Shown here piece after piece: positions 17,814 to 26,531 of a stretch of 64,000 nt of DNA; position 1 is the first letter of the stretch, and every line of letters begins with the position of its first letter. This stretch comes from an uncultured Clostridia bacterium (GTDB lineage: Bacteria > Bacillota > Clostridia > Oscillospirales > Ruminococcaceae). Position numbers and translations under genes: made by a program. Location of the stretch: NCBI GenBank assembly GCA_947627455.1, contig CANQWC010000003.1, positions 50,422 through 114,421 of the forward strand, read 5' to 3'. The notes below the pieces were generated by a model, which searched no databases, was not told the origin of the DNA, and saw nothing but the letters and a program-made list of their open reading frames with translations.

Positions 17814-19262
17814 TCACTTATCTTTGTTGGCGAATTTCGGGTTGGCGCTGATTTTTCTCTCAAACCTGCTTTTTTCGGCCATGGCGGGAATCCTCGTCGG
17901 GTAGATACCGTTGAAACAGGCATAGCAGAAGCCGCTTCCGTCCGTCCCCGCGATCTTCTTAACGTCGTCAAGGCTGAGGTAGTTTACAGAATCTGCGCCG
18001 ATCATCTTCGCAATCTCATCGATCGGGTGATTTGCCGCGATAAGGCTTTCCTTTGAGTCGATGTCGACGCCGTAGTAGCAGGGGTTCATGAACGGGGGAG
18101 CTGAGGAGAGCATGTGTACCTCGGTCGCTCCGCCCTCGCGAAGGCGCTTGACTATCTTTGCGCTTGTCGTGCCGCGAACGATAGAGTCATCGACAAGAAT
18201 GACCCTCTTGCCCTTGACCACCGACGGTACGACGTTGAGCTTTATCGAGACCATCTCTTCCCTGAGCCCTTGGCTCGGCGCGATAAAGGTTCTTCCGATG
18301 TATTTATTCTTGATGAGCCCGATGTCATAGGGAATGCCCGATTTTCTCGCATAGCCTATTGCGGCGTCGGTTCCGCTGTCGGGAACGCCGACGACTATAT
18401 CGGCGTCGATCGGGTAAGCCTCAGCCAAAAGCTCGCCGACCCTGATGCGGGCGGCATGAACCGAACAGCCCTCGCATATAGAATCGGGCCTTGCGATGTA
18501 GAGGTATTCAAACACGCAGAACGAGCGCTTTTTGCCGCAGTGAGTCCTGTCGGTCTTGATGCCGTCCTTTGTGAAAACGACCACCTCGCCGGGGTCGATC
18601 TCGCGAATAAGCTTCGCGTTCACGGCGTCGAGCGCGCAGGTCTCTGAGGCGACGATATATGTTCCGTCGTCGCGCTTGCCGTAGCATAGCGGCCTGAAGC
18701 CGTTCGGGTCTCTCGCCGCGATGAGCTTCGACGGCGACATTATCACAAGCGAGAACGCGCCGTCAAGCTTGCCTATCGCGCCGATGACGGCTTCCTCGAT
18801 ATTTCTGGTGTGAAGCCTCTCCTTGGTGATCATATAGGCGATGACCTCGGTGTCCGAAGTCGAGTGGAAGATGCTTCCCTCCTCCTCGAGAGCGGTTCTG
18901 AGCTCATAGGAGTTGACGAGGTTTCCGTTGTGGGCGAGGGCCATGTTGCCCTTGATGTGGTTCACGACAACGGGCTGAGCGTTTCTTCTGTCGCCGCTGC
19001 CTGTTGTGCCGTATCTCACATGCCCCAGAGCCATGTTGCCGTTTCCGAGTTTTTTAAGCCTCTCAGAGTTGAAAACCTCGTTGACGAGCCCCGTATCCTT
19101 GCGGTATGTAAATACACCGTCGTCGTTGACGACAATTCCCGCCGATTCCTGTCCGCGGTGCTGAAGCGCGAAAAGCCCGTAATACGCGAGAGAGGCGACG
19201 TCCTGAGTATTCTCGGCAAAGACGCCGAAAACGCCGCATTCCTCATGAATCAAATTGTCCAT
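17814..19262 (-). CDS. purF: Amidophosphoribosyltransferase PurF, Fe-S type
   Basis: This commits PRPP to purine synthesis by making phosphoribosylamine from glutamine. The 482 residues begin with a short propeptide; cleavage would expose the catalytic Cys9 in EECGVFGVF. The PRPP loop is VILVDDSIVRGTTSAKIV. Cysteines at positions typical of the oxygen-sensitive [4Fe-4S] type are present (SFCVFEYLY, MNPCYYGVD, FCYACFNG), which suits an anaerobe. It lies between purC and purM. Confidence 0.97.
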   Translation of the reverse strand: MDNLIHEECGVFGVFAENTQDVASLAYYGLFALQHRGQESAGIVVNDDGVFTYRKDTGLVNEVFNSERLKKLGNGNMALGHVRYGTTGSGDRRNAQPVVVNHIKGNMALAHNGNLVNSYELRTALEEEGSIFHSTSDTEVIAYMITKERLHTRNIEEAVIGAIGKLDGAFSLVIMSPSKLIAARDPNGFRPLCYGKRDDGTYIVASETCALDAVNAKLIREIDPGEVVVFTKDGIKTDRTHCGKKRSFCVFEYLYIARPDSICEGCSVHAARIRVGELLAEAYPIDADIVVGVPDSGTDAAIGYARKSGIPYDIGLIKNKYIGRTFIAPSQGLREEMVSIKLNVVPSVVKGKRVILVDDSIVRGTTSAKIVKRLREGGATEVHMLSSAPPFMNPCYYGVDIDSKESLIAANHPIDEIAKMIGADSVNYLSLDDVKKIAGTDGSGFCYACFNGIYPTRIPAMAEKSRFERKISANPKFANKDK

Positions 19263-19294
19263 AAAATCCTCTTTTCAGAAAAATTTAAAAGGTT

Positions 19295-20005
19295 TTATTC
19301 GCCGAAAACGCGGCGCATCATTTCCTTGTAGGCGTCCTCAACGCCGCCCATATCGCGGCGGAAGCGGTCCTTGTCGAGCTTCTCGTTGGTCTTTGAATCC
19401 CAGAAGCGGCAGGTGTCGGGCGAGATCTCATCGGCAAGAACTATGCTGCCGTCGTCGAGCCTGCCGAATTCAAGCTTGAAGTCGACCAAAGTAACGCCGA
19501 GGCCCTTGAAGTATTCCTTCATGACCTCGTTGACCTTGAACGCCATCTTCTTGATGGTCTCGATCTCTTCTCTTGTCGCAAGGCCGAGGGCTATTGCGTG
19601 GTAGTCGTTGATGAGCGGGTCGTGAAGGTCGTCGTTCTTATAGGAGAACTCAATGGTGGGTTCGCTGAAGACGATGCCCTCCTCAACGCCGTAGCGCTTT
19701 GCGAACGAGCCCGCCGAGATATTCCTGATGATGACCTCAAGCGGAACTATCGAGACCTTTTTGACTACGGTTTCGCGGTCGTTGATCTCAGCGACGAAGT
19801 GGGTGGGAACGCCCTGCTTTTCAAGAAGCTGCATGATGTGGTTCGACATTCTGTTGTTGATAGCGCCCTTTCCGACGATGGTGCCCTTTTTAAGGCCGTC
19901 GAGGGCTGTCGCGTCGTCCTTATACGAGACGATGACGAGAGCGGGGTCGGTGGTTGCGAATACTTTTTTTGCCTTGCCTTCATAAAGCTGAACTGTTTTT
20001 TCCAT
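19295..20005 (-). CDS. purC: SAICAR synthetase PurC
   Basis: This ligase joins CAIR with aspartate. The 236 residues start [16 protein letters not shown] and contain [37 protein letters not shown] and [10 protein letters not shown] followed by [14 protein letters not shown]. The ATG at 20005-20003 has a strong AGGAGG ribosome site. The in-frame extension of 63 residues upstream is basic, low-complexity and has no ribosome site, so it is not part of the gene. Confidence 0.96.
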   Translation of the reverse strand: MEKTVQLYEGKAKKVFATTDPALVIVSYKDDATALDGLKKGTIVGKGAINNRMSNHIMQLLEKQGVPTHFVAEINDRETVVKKVSIVPLEVIIRNISAGSFAKRYGVEEGIVFSEPTIEFSYKNDDLHDPLINDYHAIALGLATREEIETIKKMAFKVNEVMKEYFKGLGVTLVDFKLEFGRLDDGSIVLADEISPDTCRFWDSKTNEKLDKDRFRRDMGGVEDAYKEMMRRVFGE

Positions 20006-20042
20006 TTGTGTTTCCTCCTGATATGTAAAGTTTAGCGTTGAC

Positions 20043-20537
20043 TTATTCTTCGATTCTTTCGGCGATGCCCGCGTCCTTCTTAAGAACCGCTTCGGCGTCG
20101 CTTCTGCGCTTTTCGTCAAGCTTTTTCGCGAGGTCGCTGTCCTCGACCGCAAGGATTTGCGCCGAAAGTAAAGCGGCATTGACTCCACCGTCAATAGCTA
20201 CCGTTGCGACGGGAATTCCCGAGGGCATCATAACGGTTGCCAAAAGTGCGTCAATGCCGTCCAAGGTATTGGACTTACAGGGTATGCCGATTACGGGCAG
20301 GGTGGTGTTCGCGGCTATCGCGCCCGCAAGATGAGCCGCCATTCCCGCAGCGCATATCAGAACGCCGAAGCCGTTTTCGCGCGCTGATACGGCAAAGTCA
20401 CGGGCCTCATTCGGGGTTCGGTGCGCCGAATAAACGTGGGTTTCATAGGGGATTCCGAGCGAACGCAGGGTTGCCGCGGTTTTTTTGAGAATCGGCAGAT
20501 CGCTGTCGCTTCCCATGATGATACCGACCTTTTTCAT
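20043..20537 (-). CDS. purE: N5-carboxyaminoimidazole ribonucleotide mutase PurE
   Basis: This makes CAIR. The 164 residues show [20 protein letters not shown] at the N-terminus and the catalytic [12 protein letters not shown]. The ATG at 20537-20535 follows GGAGGAG. It is the first gene of the purine operon. No purK is visible in the window; whether this is a class I or class II PurE cannot be told from the context. Confidence 0.95.
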   Translation of the reverse strand: MKKVGIIMGSDSDLPILKKTAATLRSLGIPYETHVYSAHRTPNEARDFAVSARENGFGVLICAAGMAAHLAGAIAANTTLPVIGIPCKSNTLDGIDALLATVMMPSGIPVATVAIDGGVNAALLSAQILAVEDSDLAKKLDEKRRSDAEAVLKKDAGIAERIEE

Positions 20538-20569
20538 AATACTCCTCCGTAAATACATTTTCAAAAAGT

Positions 20570-20620
20570 TAAAAAGCGCCCCGAAAACGAATAGGTTCAT
20601 AAAGTTCTCAGAAAGCGCTT
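20570..20620 (-). terminator. Stem-loop with T-tract in the purE leader (possible attenuator)
   Basis: On the minus strand AAGCGC (20620-20615) can pair with GCGCTT (20579-20574). An inner helix GAGAAC/GTTTTC adds to it, and TTTTTAACTTTTT follows. It lies between the purE promoter and the purE ATG, so it would act as a leader terminator. No guanine-riboswitch core was found. The ligand or regulator, if any, is unknown. Confidence 0.4.
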
Positions 20621-20643
20621 GTTAAGACTTATACTATACTTAT

Positions 20644-20672
20644 AATATACCACTCGCCGCCGACAAAGTCAA
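20644..20672 (-). promoter_or_regulatory. Sigma-A-type promoter of the purine operon
   Basis: On the minus strand TTGACT (20672-20667), 17 bases, TATATT (20649-20644). A leader of roughly 100 bases follows before the purE start. Confidence 0.65.
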
Positions 20673-20726
20673 ACCAAAAAAAGAGACAAATATCGGTGCG
20701 AAATTGGCGCTTATGCCGAGAAAATT

Positions 20727-21155
20727 TCACTGCGAATCTGCGGTTGCCTTTGTTTCGCAGTAAACGCATCTGTAAATGCGCTCCTCGGCGTTTTCAAGCC
20801 TGAAAATATGCGCGAGTTCCTGCTCGGTAGAAGTGATGCAGCGCGGGTTTTTGCACTTTATCACATTGGTGAGGATAGTCGGCAGGCCGATTGATTTTTT
20901 CTCGGCAAGCTTGCCGTCGCGAATAATATTTATCGTGACGTTCGGTGCGACATAGCCGATGATATCAAGGTTTACCTCGATATCCGCGTCGATTTTGATG
21001 ATGTCCTTTCTGCCCATCGCCGAGCTGTTCGCGTTCTTGATTATCGCGACGGGGCAGTCGAGACTGCCGAGGCCCAAAAGCTCATAAAGCTTCATTCCGC
21101 GCCCTGCGGGAATGTGGTCGATGACTATTCCGTTCTTGATCGAATCTATATTCAT
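20727..21155 (-). CDS. pyrI: Aspartate carbamoyltransferase regulatory chain PyrI
   Basis: This regulatory subunit binds nucleotides and pairs with PyrB. The 142 residues have the N-terminal allosteric domain (IKNGIVIDHIPAGRGMKLYELL). The C-terminal zinc domain has four cysteines, two in KCKNPRCI and two in YRCVYCETK. It is the last gene of the pyr operon, 22 bases after pyrB. Its presence means the aspartate transcarbamoylase is the PyrB-PyrI type. Confidence 0.95.
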   Translation of the reverse strand: MNIDSIKNGIVIDHIPAGRGMKLYELLGLGSLDCPVAIIKNANSSAMGRKDIIKIDADIEVNLDIIGYVAPNVTINIIRDGKLAEKKSIGLPTILTNVIKCKNPRCITSTEQELAHIFRLENAEERIYRCVYCETKATADSQ

Positions 21156-21177
21156 TAGTAGCCTCCGTAATTAAGTC

Positions 21178-22101
21178 TCAGATTTTTCCCGCGTCTTTCA
21201 AAAGCATCAGAATAAGCGCCATTCTGATGTATTTACCGTTCAGCACCTGCTTGAAGTAGCACGCCCTCGGGTCCTTGTCGATTTCGACCGAGATCTCGTT
21301 TACCCTCGGCAGGGGGTGCATGATCGAGAGGTCGGGCTTTGCGGTCTTAAGCTTCTGCGGCGTGAGGATATAGCTGTCTTTGAGTCTGAGGTAATCCTCC
21401 TCGTTGAAGAACCTCTCGCGCTGGACCCTCGTCATATAGAGAATGTCGAGCTCGGGCATGTATTCTTCGAGGCTCTCGGTCTGAACATATTCAATTCCCG
21501 CGGGCTTGAGGACTTCGCTCTTTACATAGCTCGGGAGTTTAAGCTCCTCGGGCGAAATAAGCACGACCTTAATGCCCTTATATCTTGCGAGCGCGCTGAT
21601 GAGCGAGTGAACCGTTCTGCCGAATTTAAGGTCGCCGCAGAACCCGACGGTGAGGTTGTCGAACCTGCCCTTTTCGCGCTGAATCGTGAGCAGGTCCGCA
21701 AGGGTCTGGGTAGGGTGAAAGTGCCCGCCGTCGCCCGCGTTGATGACAGGGACGTCAGAGTTCATCGACGCCACAAGCGGTGCGCCCTCTTTCGGGTGAC
21801 GCATCGCGATTATATCCGCATAGCAGCTTACCACCTTGGCGGTGTCGGCCACGCTTTCGCCCTTTGAAGCCGACGACGACTGCGCCTCGGAAAATCCCAA
21901 AACGTTTCCGCCGAGCTCATACATCGCCGCCTCAAAGCTCAGCCTCGTTCTTGTCGACGGCTCAAAAAACAGCGTCGCAAGCTTTTTTCCTCGGCAGACC
22001 TCGGAATATTTTTTCGGGTTCGCGATGATGTCGTTCGCCACATTGATGAGGTCCTCGATCTCCTCGACCGAAAGGTTCTGAATGTCAATCAAATGTCTCA
22101 T
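21178..22101 (-). CDS. pyrB: Aspartate carbamoyltransferase catalytic chain PyrB
   Basis: This condenses carbamoyl phosphate with aspartate. The 307 residues include the carbamoyl phosphate loop in [13 protein letters not shown] near residue 50, [13 protein letters not shown] near 80, and the C-terminal HPLPRVNEI. The start overlaps the pyrE stop as ATGA. Carbamoyl phosphate synthetase genes are not in the window. Confidence 0.97.
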   Translation of the reverse strand: MRHLIDIQNLSVEEIEDLINVANDIIANPKKYSEVCRGKKLATLFFEPSTRTRLSFEAAMYELGGNVLGFSEAQSSSASKGESVADTAKVVSCYADIIAMRHPKEGAPLVASMNSDVPVINAGDGGHFHPTQTLADLLTIQREKGRFDNLTVGFCGDLKFGRTVHSLISALARYKGIKVVLISPEELKLPSYVKSEVLKPAGIEYVQTESLEEYMPELDILYMTRVQRERFFNEEDYLRLKDSYILTPQKLKTAKPDLSIMHPLPRVNEISVEIDKDPRACYFKQVLNGKYIRMALILMLLKDAGKI

Positions 22102-22754
22102 TTTTTTGCTCCGTTCACTGACAGATAATTCCTGATTCTTTCAACGTTTTCCGCGTTTGCGGGGTTTTCTTCAAGGTATTCGATGATGTCGTATACATTC
22201 ACCACCGAGTAAATCGGAAAGCCGAATTCCTCCTCGATCTCATTCATCGCCGATTTTTCGGTCCTGCCCTTTTCGCCGCGGTCGACCATGATAAGGCAGC
22301 CCGCGACCTTGACGCCCTCGAGCTTTGAGAGTATATCCATGCTCTCGCGAATCGCCGTCCCCGCGGTGATGACGTCCTCGACAATGACAATCTCTTCGTC
22401 CGCCTTCGGGGCATAGCCGACAAGAACGCCGCCCTCGCCGTGGTCCTTGGCTTCCTTTCTGTTGAAAACGAAAGGCAGGTCGAGCCCGTTTTTCGCGAGG
22501 GCAGTCGCCGCCGAAACCGCGATCGGAATGCCCTTATAAGCGGGCCCGAAGAGCACCGTTTTCTTTTTGCCGATGTTTTCAAGATAGGTCTTCGCGTAAA
22601 ATTCGCCGAGCTTCATGATCTGCTCGCCCGTCTTGATGTCGCCCGCGTTGATGAAATAGGGTATCTTCCGCCCGCTCTTTGCGGTGAAATCGCCGAATTT
22701 AAGAACGCCCGCGCTCTCCAAAAAGCTGATGAATTCTCTTTTATAGCTTTCCAT
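22098..22754 (-). CDS. pyrE: Orotate phosphoribosyltransferase PyrE
   Basis: This transfers ribose phosphate from PRPP to orotate. The 218 residues have [18 protein letters not shown], and the PRPP-binding motif in [20 protein letters not shown] near residue 125. It lies 11 bases after pyrF and overlaps pyrB by four bases. Confidence 0.96.
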   Translation of the reverse strand: MESYKREFISFLESAGVLKFGDFTAKSGRKIPYFINAGDIKTGEQIMKLGEFYAKTYLENIGKKKTVLFGPAYKGIPIAVSAATALAKNGLDLPFVFNRKEAKDHGEGGVLVGYAPKADEEIVIVEDVITAGTAIRESMDILSKLEGVKVAGCLIMVDRGEKGRTEKSAMNEIEEEFGFPIYSVVNVYDIIEYLEENPANAENVERIRNYLSVNGAKK

Positions 22755-22765
22755 GTTTTACCTCC

Positions 22766-23464
22766 TCAGTCAACAAATTCCTCAACACATCTCATATATG
22801 CTGCAACGGGGTCGTCGGCAGCGGTTATCGGCCGCCCGACGACGATATAATCCGAGCCCGCCTTTTTGGCCTCGGCAGGGGTCATGACCCTCTTCTGGTC
22901 GCCGATGTCGCCGTCGGCAAACCTGATCCCCGGGGTGACGGTGATAAAGCCCTTTCCGCAGCGATCATGAACCGCCTCGGCTTCAAGCGGTGAGCACACA
23001 ACGCCGTCGAGCCCCGAGTTTTTCGCGTTCTCGGCATAGCTCATGACCGTCTCGGCCATAGGAGTATTTATCAATAATTCGTTCTTGAGTGTCTCCGTGT
23101 CGGTCGAGGTAAGCTGAGTCACCGCGATGAGTATCGGCCTTGTTCCGTCGGCCCTTGTGAGCCCCTCGAGCGCCCCCGCCATCATCTTCGAGCCGCCCGC
23201 CGCATGAAGGTTAGTCATGTCAACGTCAAGCCCCGAGAGCACCGCCATCGACTTCTTGACAGTGTTCGGAATGTCGTGAAGCTTAAGGTCTAAAAAGATC
23301 TTGTGACCTCTTTTCTTAATCTGTCTGACTATTTCGGGGCCCTCCGAATAGAACAGCTCCATGCCGATCTTGACGAACGGCTTTTTTTCGCCGAACCTGT
23401 CAAGAAATTCAAGGGTCTTCTGCCCGCTTGAAAAATCGCAGGCGATAATAACGTCCTTGCCCAT
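22766..23464 (-). CDS. pyrF: Orotidine 5'-phosphate decarboxylase PyrF
   Basis: This decarboxylates OMP to UMP. The 232 residues begin with IIACDFSSGQKTLEFLDRFG and carry the catalytic Lys-Asp pair in IFLDLKLHDIPNTVKKS. The C-terminal phosphate loop is in DYIVVGRPITAADDPVAAY. Its start overlaps the pyrD stop by one base (TAATG). Confidence 0.96.
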   Translation of the reverse strand: MGKDVIIACDFSSGQKTLEFLDRFGEKKPFVKIGMELFYSEGPEIVRQIKKRGHKIFLDLKLHDIPNTVKKSMAVLSGLDVDMTNLHAAGGSKMMAGALEGLTRADGTRPILIAVTQLTSTDTETLKNELLINTPMAETVMSYAENAKNSGLDGVVCSPLEAEAVHDRCGKGFITVTPGIRFADGDIGDQKRVMTPAEAKKAGSDYIVVGRPITAADDPVAAYMRCVEEFVD

Positions 23465-24375
23465 TAGATCGCTCCTCCTATTATATCTGATAATTTATCA
23501 ATTTTATACTTTTCCATCGCCGTCGGCAGGGCCTCGATTATATCCCTGCACGCGCAGGGGTTCACAAGGTTTTCCGCGCCGATCTCGACCGCCGTCGCCC
23601 CCGCGAGCATCATCTCGATGACGTCCTCGGCCGAGCTTACGCCGCCCATTCCGACTATCGGGATTTTAACCGCCTTGGCGCACTGATAGACCATTCTCAG
23701 CGCGACGGGGAAGACCGCGGGCCCCGAAAGCCCGCCCGTCACATTTTTGAGCAGCGGCCTGCGGGTCTTAAGGTCGATTCGCATCGCCAAAAGCGTGTTT
23801 ATGAGGCTGATGCCGTCCGCGCCCGCGCCCTCGCAGGCTTTCGCGATCTCTGCGATGTCGGTCACGTTCGGCGAAAGCTTGATTATCACGGGCTTTTTGA
23901 CCGCATTTTTGACCGCCCTTGTGACCTCGGCGGCCGATTCGGGGCTTGTCCCGAAGCTCATTCCGCCGCCGTGAACGTTCGGGCAGCTGATGTTGACCTC
24001 GAGCCAGCCGACCTCTTCGCAGGCGTCGAGCCGCTCGCAGGTATAAACGTAGTCGTCGAGCGAGAACCCGCTGACGTTCGCCATTACCTTTTTGTGAAAC
24101 ACTTTTTTCATCTTCGGGAGCTCCTCGGAGATGACCTTTTCGACCCCGGGGTTCTGAAGCCCGACCGCGTTGAGCATACCCGAGGCGGTTTCCGCGATGC
24201 GGGGCGTCGGGTTGCCGAAGCGCGGCTCGCGGGTCGTGCCTTTAAAAGAGAATGTCCCGAGAATGTTGATGTCATAGAGCTCGGCAAATTCATAGCCGTA
24301 GCCGAAGGTGCCGCTCGCGGGGATTATCGGGTTCGAGAGCCCGATTCCGCAGAGATTTACCCTTGTGTCTGCCAT
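23464..24375 (-). CDS. pyrD: Dihydroorotate dehydrogenase type 1B catalytic subunit PyrD
   Basis: This FMN subunit oxidises dihydroorotate and passes electrons to PyrK and NAD. The 303 residues start MADTRVNLCGIGLSNPIIPASG; the catalytic Cys region is EVNISCPNVHGGGMSFG. FMN-binding glycines are in VGMGGVSSAEDVIEM. The ATG at 24375-24373 has an AGGAGG site that lies inside the 3' end of pyrK, so the two genes overlap by 19 bases. Confidence 0.95.
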   Translation of the reverse strand: MADTRVNLCGIGLSNPIIPASGTFGYGYEFAELYDINILGTFSFKGTTREPRFGNPTPRIAETASGMLNAVGLQNPGVEKVISEELPKMKKVFHKKVMANVSGFSLDDYVYTCERLDACEEVGWLEVNISCPNVHGGGMSFGTSPESAAEVTRAVKNAVKKPVIIKLSPNVTDIAEIAKACEGAGADGISLINTLLAMRIDLKTRRPLLKNVTGGLSGPAVFPVALRMVYQCAKAVKIPIVGMGGVSSAEDVIEMMLAGATAVEIGAENLVNPCACRDIIEALPTAMEKYKIDKLSDIIGGAI

Positions 24376-25094
24376 TTTATCTCCTCCTTTTCGAGAACGG
24401 GACCGTCGCGGCAGATCCTCTTGTATCCGCTGACCGTTTCGCAGGTGCAGCCCATGCATGCCCCGAAGCCGCAGCCCATTCTCTCCTCAAAGCTGAACTG
24501 CCCCGAGGTTTTTATCGCCCGATAGACCGCCTTGAGCATCGGCTCGGGCCCGCAGGTATAGACATAGCTGTAATTTTCGGGCAGGGCGTCGGTGACAAAG
24601 CCCTTTTTGCCGTATGAGCCGTCGGCAGTCGTGATGATGACATCGCAGCCGAGGGCCTTGAATTCGTTTTCATAGAAGACCTCGCCCTTTGTGTTGAAGC
24701 CGAGTATCGCCGTGACCTTTTTGCTGCCCGCGATGAGCTTTTTCGCGAGAAGATATAGCGGCGGCACGCCTACCCCTCCGCCGATGAGCAGGGGAGCGCC
24801 GCCCGATTTTTCAAGGTCATAGCCGTTCCCGAGGGGTATTAAAATATCGAGCTCGCCCTCGCTCATTTCGGACATCTTCTCGGTGCCCTTTCCGACTACC
24901 TTATATATAAGGGTGAGCCTGTCGCCCTCGGCGTCGCAGACCGATATCGGCCGCCTGAGATAAAGCCCGTCAAGCTTTATATTTACAAACTGACCCGCTT
25001 TCGCAAGCCCCGCCGACCTTCCCCGAAGCGTCATCTCAAAGACATTTTGTGTCAGCGGAATATTTTTTTCGATCCTGAAAATTTCCTGTTTCAT
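24357..25094 (-). CDS. pyrK: Dihydroorotate dehydrogenase electron transfer subunit PyrK
   Basis: This FAD and [2Fe-2S] subunit links PyrD to NAD. The 245 residues contain the FAD motif YLRRPISVCDAEGD, the NAD-site GGGVGVPPLYLLAKKL, and four cluster cysteines in GCGFGACMGCTCE with a later CRDGPV. Pairing with pyrD and the absence of a quinone-type PyrD fit an anaerobic type 1B enzyme. Confidence 0.95.
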   Translation of the reverse strand: MKQEIFRIEKNIPLTQNVFEMTLRGRSAGLAKAGQFVNIKLDGLYLRRPISVCDAEGDRLTLIYKVVGKGTEKMSEMSEGELDILIPLGNGYDLEKSGGAPLLIGGGVGVPPLYLLAKKLIAGSKKVTAILGFNTKGEVFYENEFKALGCDVIITTADGSYGKKGFVTDALPENYSYVYTCGPEPMLKAVYRAIKTSGQFSFEERMGCGFGACMGCTCETVSGYKRICRDGPVLEKEEIKWQTQG

Positions 25095-25097
25095 TCT

Positions 25098-26288
25098 TTA
25101 TCCTTTCTTATAGACGGCCCTGCCGTTATAAACGGTGAGATAATTCACCCCGAAGAGCTCTGCGCCGTCAAATGGCGTCGCCCTGCCCTTGCTGAGGAAT
25201 CTGCTCGGGTCGACCCTGAATTTTTCCTCAAGATTCCAAACCGAAAAGCTGTCGCCGAGCGGGATATTGAAACGCTCGCGCGGGTTTTCGCACATAAGCT
25301 CGATGAGCCGTTCAATGGTGATGACACCCGCCCTGACGAAGTGGGTATACATCACCGAAAACGCGGTCTCAAGCCCTACGACGCCGAACGCGCTTTTTTC
25401 AAGCCCACGCGATTTTTCTTCCGCCGAGTGCGGCGCGTGGTCGGTCGCTATCATATCGATTGTTCCGTCAAGAAGCCCCTCGACAAGCGCTTCTCTGTCC
25501 CTCTTCGAGCGCAGCGGGGGGTTCATCTTGAACCTGCCGTCCTCCTGAAGATCAGAGTCGTCAAGAACGAGGTAATGCGGCCCTGTCTCGCAGGTGATGT
25601 TCACCCCGTCGGCCTTGGCCTTTCTGATGAGCCCGACGCTCTCCGCCGTTGATATGTGGCAGACGTGGTATGCGCAGCCCGTTTTCTTCGACAGCGCTAT
25701 GTCCCTCTCGATCTGCCGCCACTCGCTTTCCGAGGATATCCCTCGGTGGCCGTGAGCCTCGGCATATTCGCCGTCGTGAATATACCCGCCGTTGAGAAGC
25801 GAATTCACCTCGCAGTGCGCCGCGATTATTTTCCCGAGCTTTTTCGCCTCAATCATCGCGCACTCCATCATCTCATCGCGCTGAACCCCTCTGCCGTCGT
25901 CTGAAAATGCGATTACATTCGGCGAGAGACCGACCATGTCAGCGAGCTTCTCGCCCTTTTCGGCGACGGTTATCGCGCCGTAAGGGTGCACGCCGATAAC
26001 GGCGTCCCTATTTATAATGTCAAGCTCGGCTTTGAGGTGTTCTGCCGAGTCGGGCACGGGGTCAAGGTTCGGCATCGTGCAGACGTCGGTATATCCGCCG
26101 TGGGCCGCGGCAAGGCTGCCCGTCTTTATCGTCTCTTTATATGAAAAAGCCGGCTCGCGAAAATGAACATGCACATCGCACAAACCGGGCAAAAAACAAT
26201 ATTCAGCGCTGTCGGAAAAGGGGAGAGCCGAAGAAAAGCTCCCGCCGAATTTCTCTTTGATATGGATTGGGTCATAAACTCTTTTCAT
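25098..26288 (-). CDS. pyrC: Dihydroorotase PyrC
   Basis: This zinc amidohydrolase cyclises carbamoyl aspartate. The 396 residues have the metal motif DVHVHFREP near residue 50, AAHCEVNSLL, CHISTAESV and ATDHAPHSAEEK. The ATG at 26288-26286 has AAAGGA before it. An in-frame extension of 47 codons upstream would run back through the leader hairpins and is rejected. It is the first gene of the pyr operon. Confidence 0.95.
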   Translation of the reverse strand: MKRVYDPIHIKEKFGGSFSSALPFSDSAEYCFLPGLCDVHVHFREPAFSYKETIKTGSLAAAHGGYTDVCTMPNLDPVPDSAEHLKAELDIINRDAVIGVHPYGAITVAEKGEKLADMVGLSPNVIAFSDDGRGVQRDEMMECAMIEAKKLGKIIAAHCEVNSLLNGGYIHDGEYAEAHGHRGISSESEWRQIERDIALSKKTGCAYHVCHISTAESVGLIRKAKADGVNITCETGPHYLVLDDSDLQEDGRFKMNPPLRSKRDREALVEGLLDGTIDMIATDHAPHSAEEKSRGLEKSAFGVVGLETAFSVMYTHFVRAGVITIERLIELMCENPRERFNIPLGDSFSVWNLEEKFRVDPSRFLSKGRATPFDGAELFGVNYLTVYNGRAVYKKG

Positions 26289-26314
26289 TTTATTATGTCC
26301 TTTCCGCAAGCCGC

Positions 26315-26342
26315 AAAAAACCCGCCGTTGGGCATGGCGGGT
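26315..26342 (-). terminator. Attenuator terminator in the pyr leader
   Basis: On the minus strand ACCCGCC and GGCGGGT pair around a nine-base loop and are followed by six T. It lies between the promoter and pyrC, as expected for transcription attenuation. Confidence 0.8.
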
Positions 26343-26344
26343 CG

Positions 26345-26363
26345 AAAAAAGGCAGAGCCTTTT
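26345..26363 (-). terminator. Second hairpin with T-run in the pyr leader
   Basis: On the minus strand AAAAGGC, loop TCT, GCCTTTT then further T. It stands immediately upstream of the main attenuator, so the leader has two terminator-like hairpins in tandem. It could instead take part in the antiterminator fold. Confidence 0.45.
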
Positions 26364-26383
26364 ACAGATATTTCCGAAATTCC

Positions 26384-26396
26384 GACCTCTCAGTGC
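26384..26396 (-). promoter_or_regulatory. PyrR-like RNA binding loop in the pyr leader
   Basis: The leader RNA reads CACTGAGAGGTCGG here, close to the PyrR recognition loop (GNGAGGY core) known from Bacillus pyr attenuators. Flanking bases can form a stem. With UMP-bound PyrR this would favour the downstream terminator. No pyrR gene is visible in the window. Confidence 0.55.
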
Positions 26397-26419
26397 CGCG
26401 TTAAAGCTTCGTCCTGATG

Positions 26420-26448
26420 AGTATATCATATACCGTCGGAAATGTCAA
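26420..26448 (-). promoter_or_regulatory. Sigma-A-type promoter of the pyr operon
   Basis: On the minus strand TTGACA (26448-26443), 17 bases, TATACT (26425-26420). It is back to back with the transporter promoter at 26470. Confidence 0.75.
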
Positions 26449-26469
26449 CTCCAAAAAAGAATTTTTCGG

Positions 26470-26498
26470 TTGACAGAAAAGCTTTAGTCTGCTATACT
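26470..26498 (+). promoter_or_regulatory. Sigma-A-type promoter of the EamA transporter gene
   Basis: TTGACA at 26470-26475, 17-base spacer, TATACT at 26493-26498, about 30 bases before the ATG. Confidence 0.75.
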
Positions 26499-26531
26499 AA
26501 CGAACGGAGATTTTTTCTTCAGAAAGGACAA

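Noticed and set aside
20538..20643. Guanine/PRPP riboswitch upstream of purE
   Set aside because: The conserved cores of known purine-related riboswitches could not be found; only a terminator-like stem is supported.
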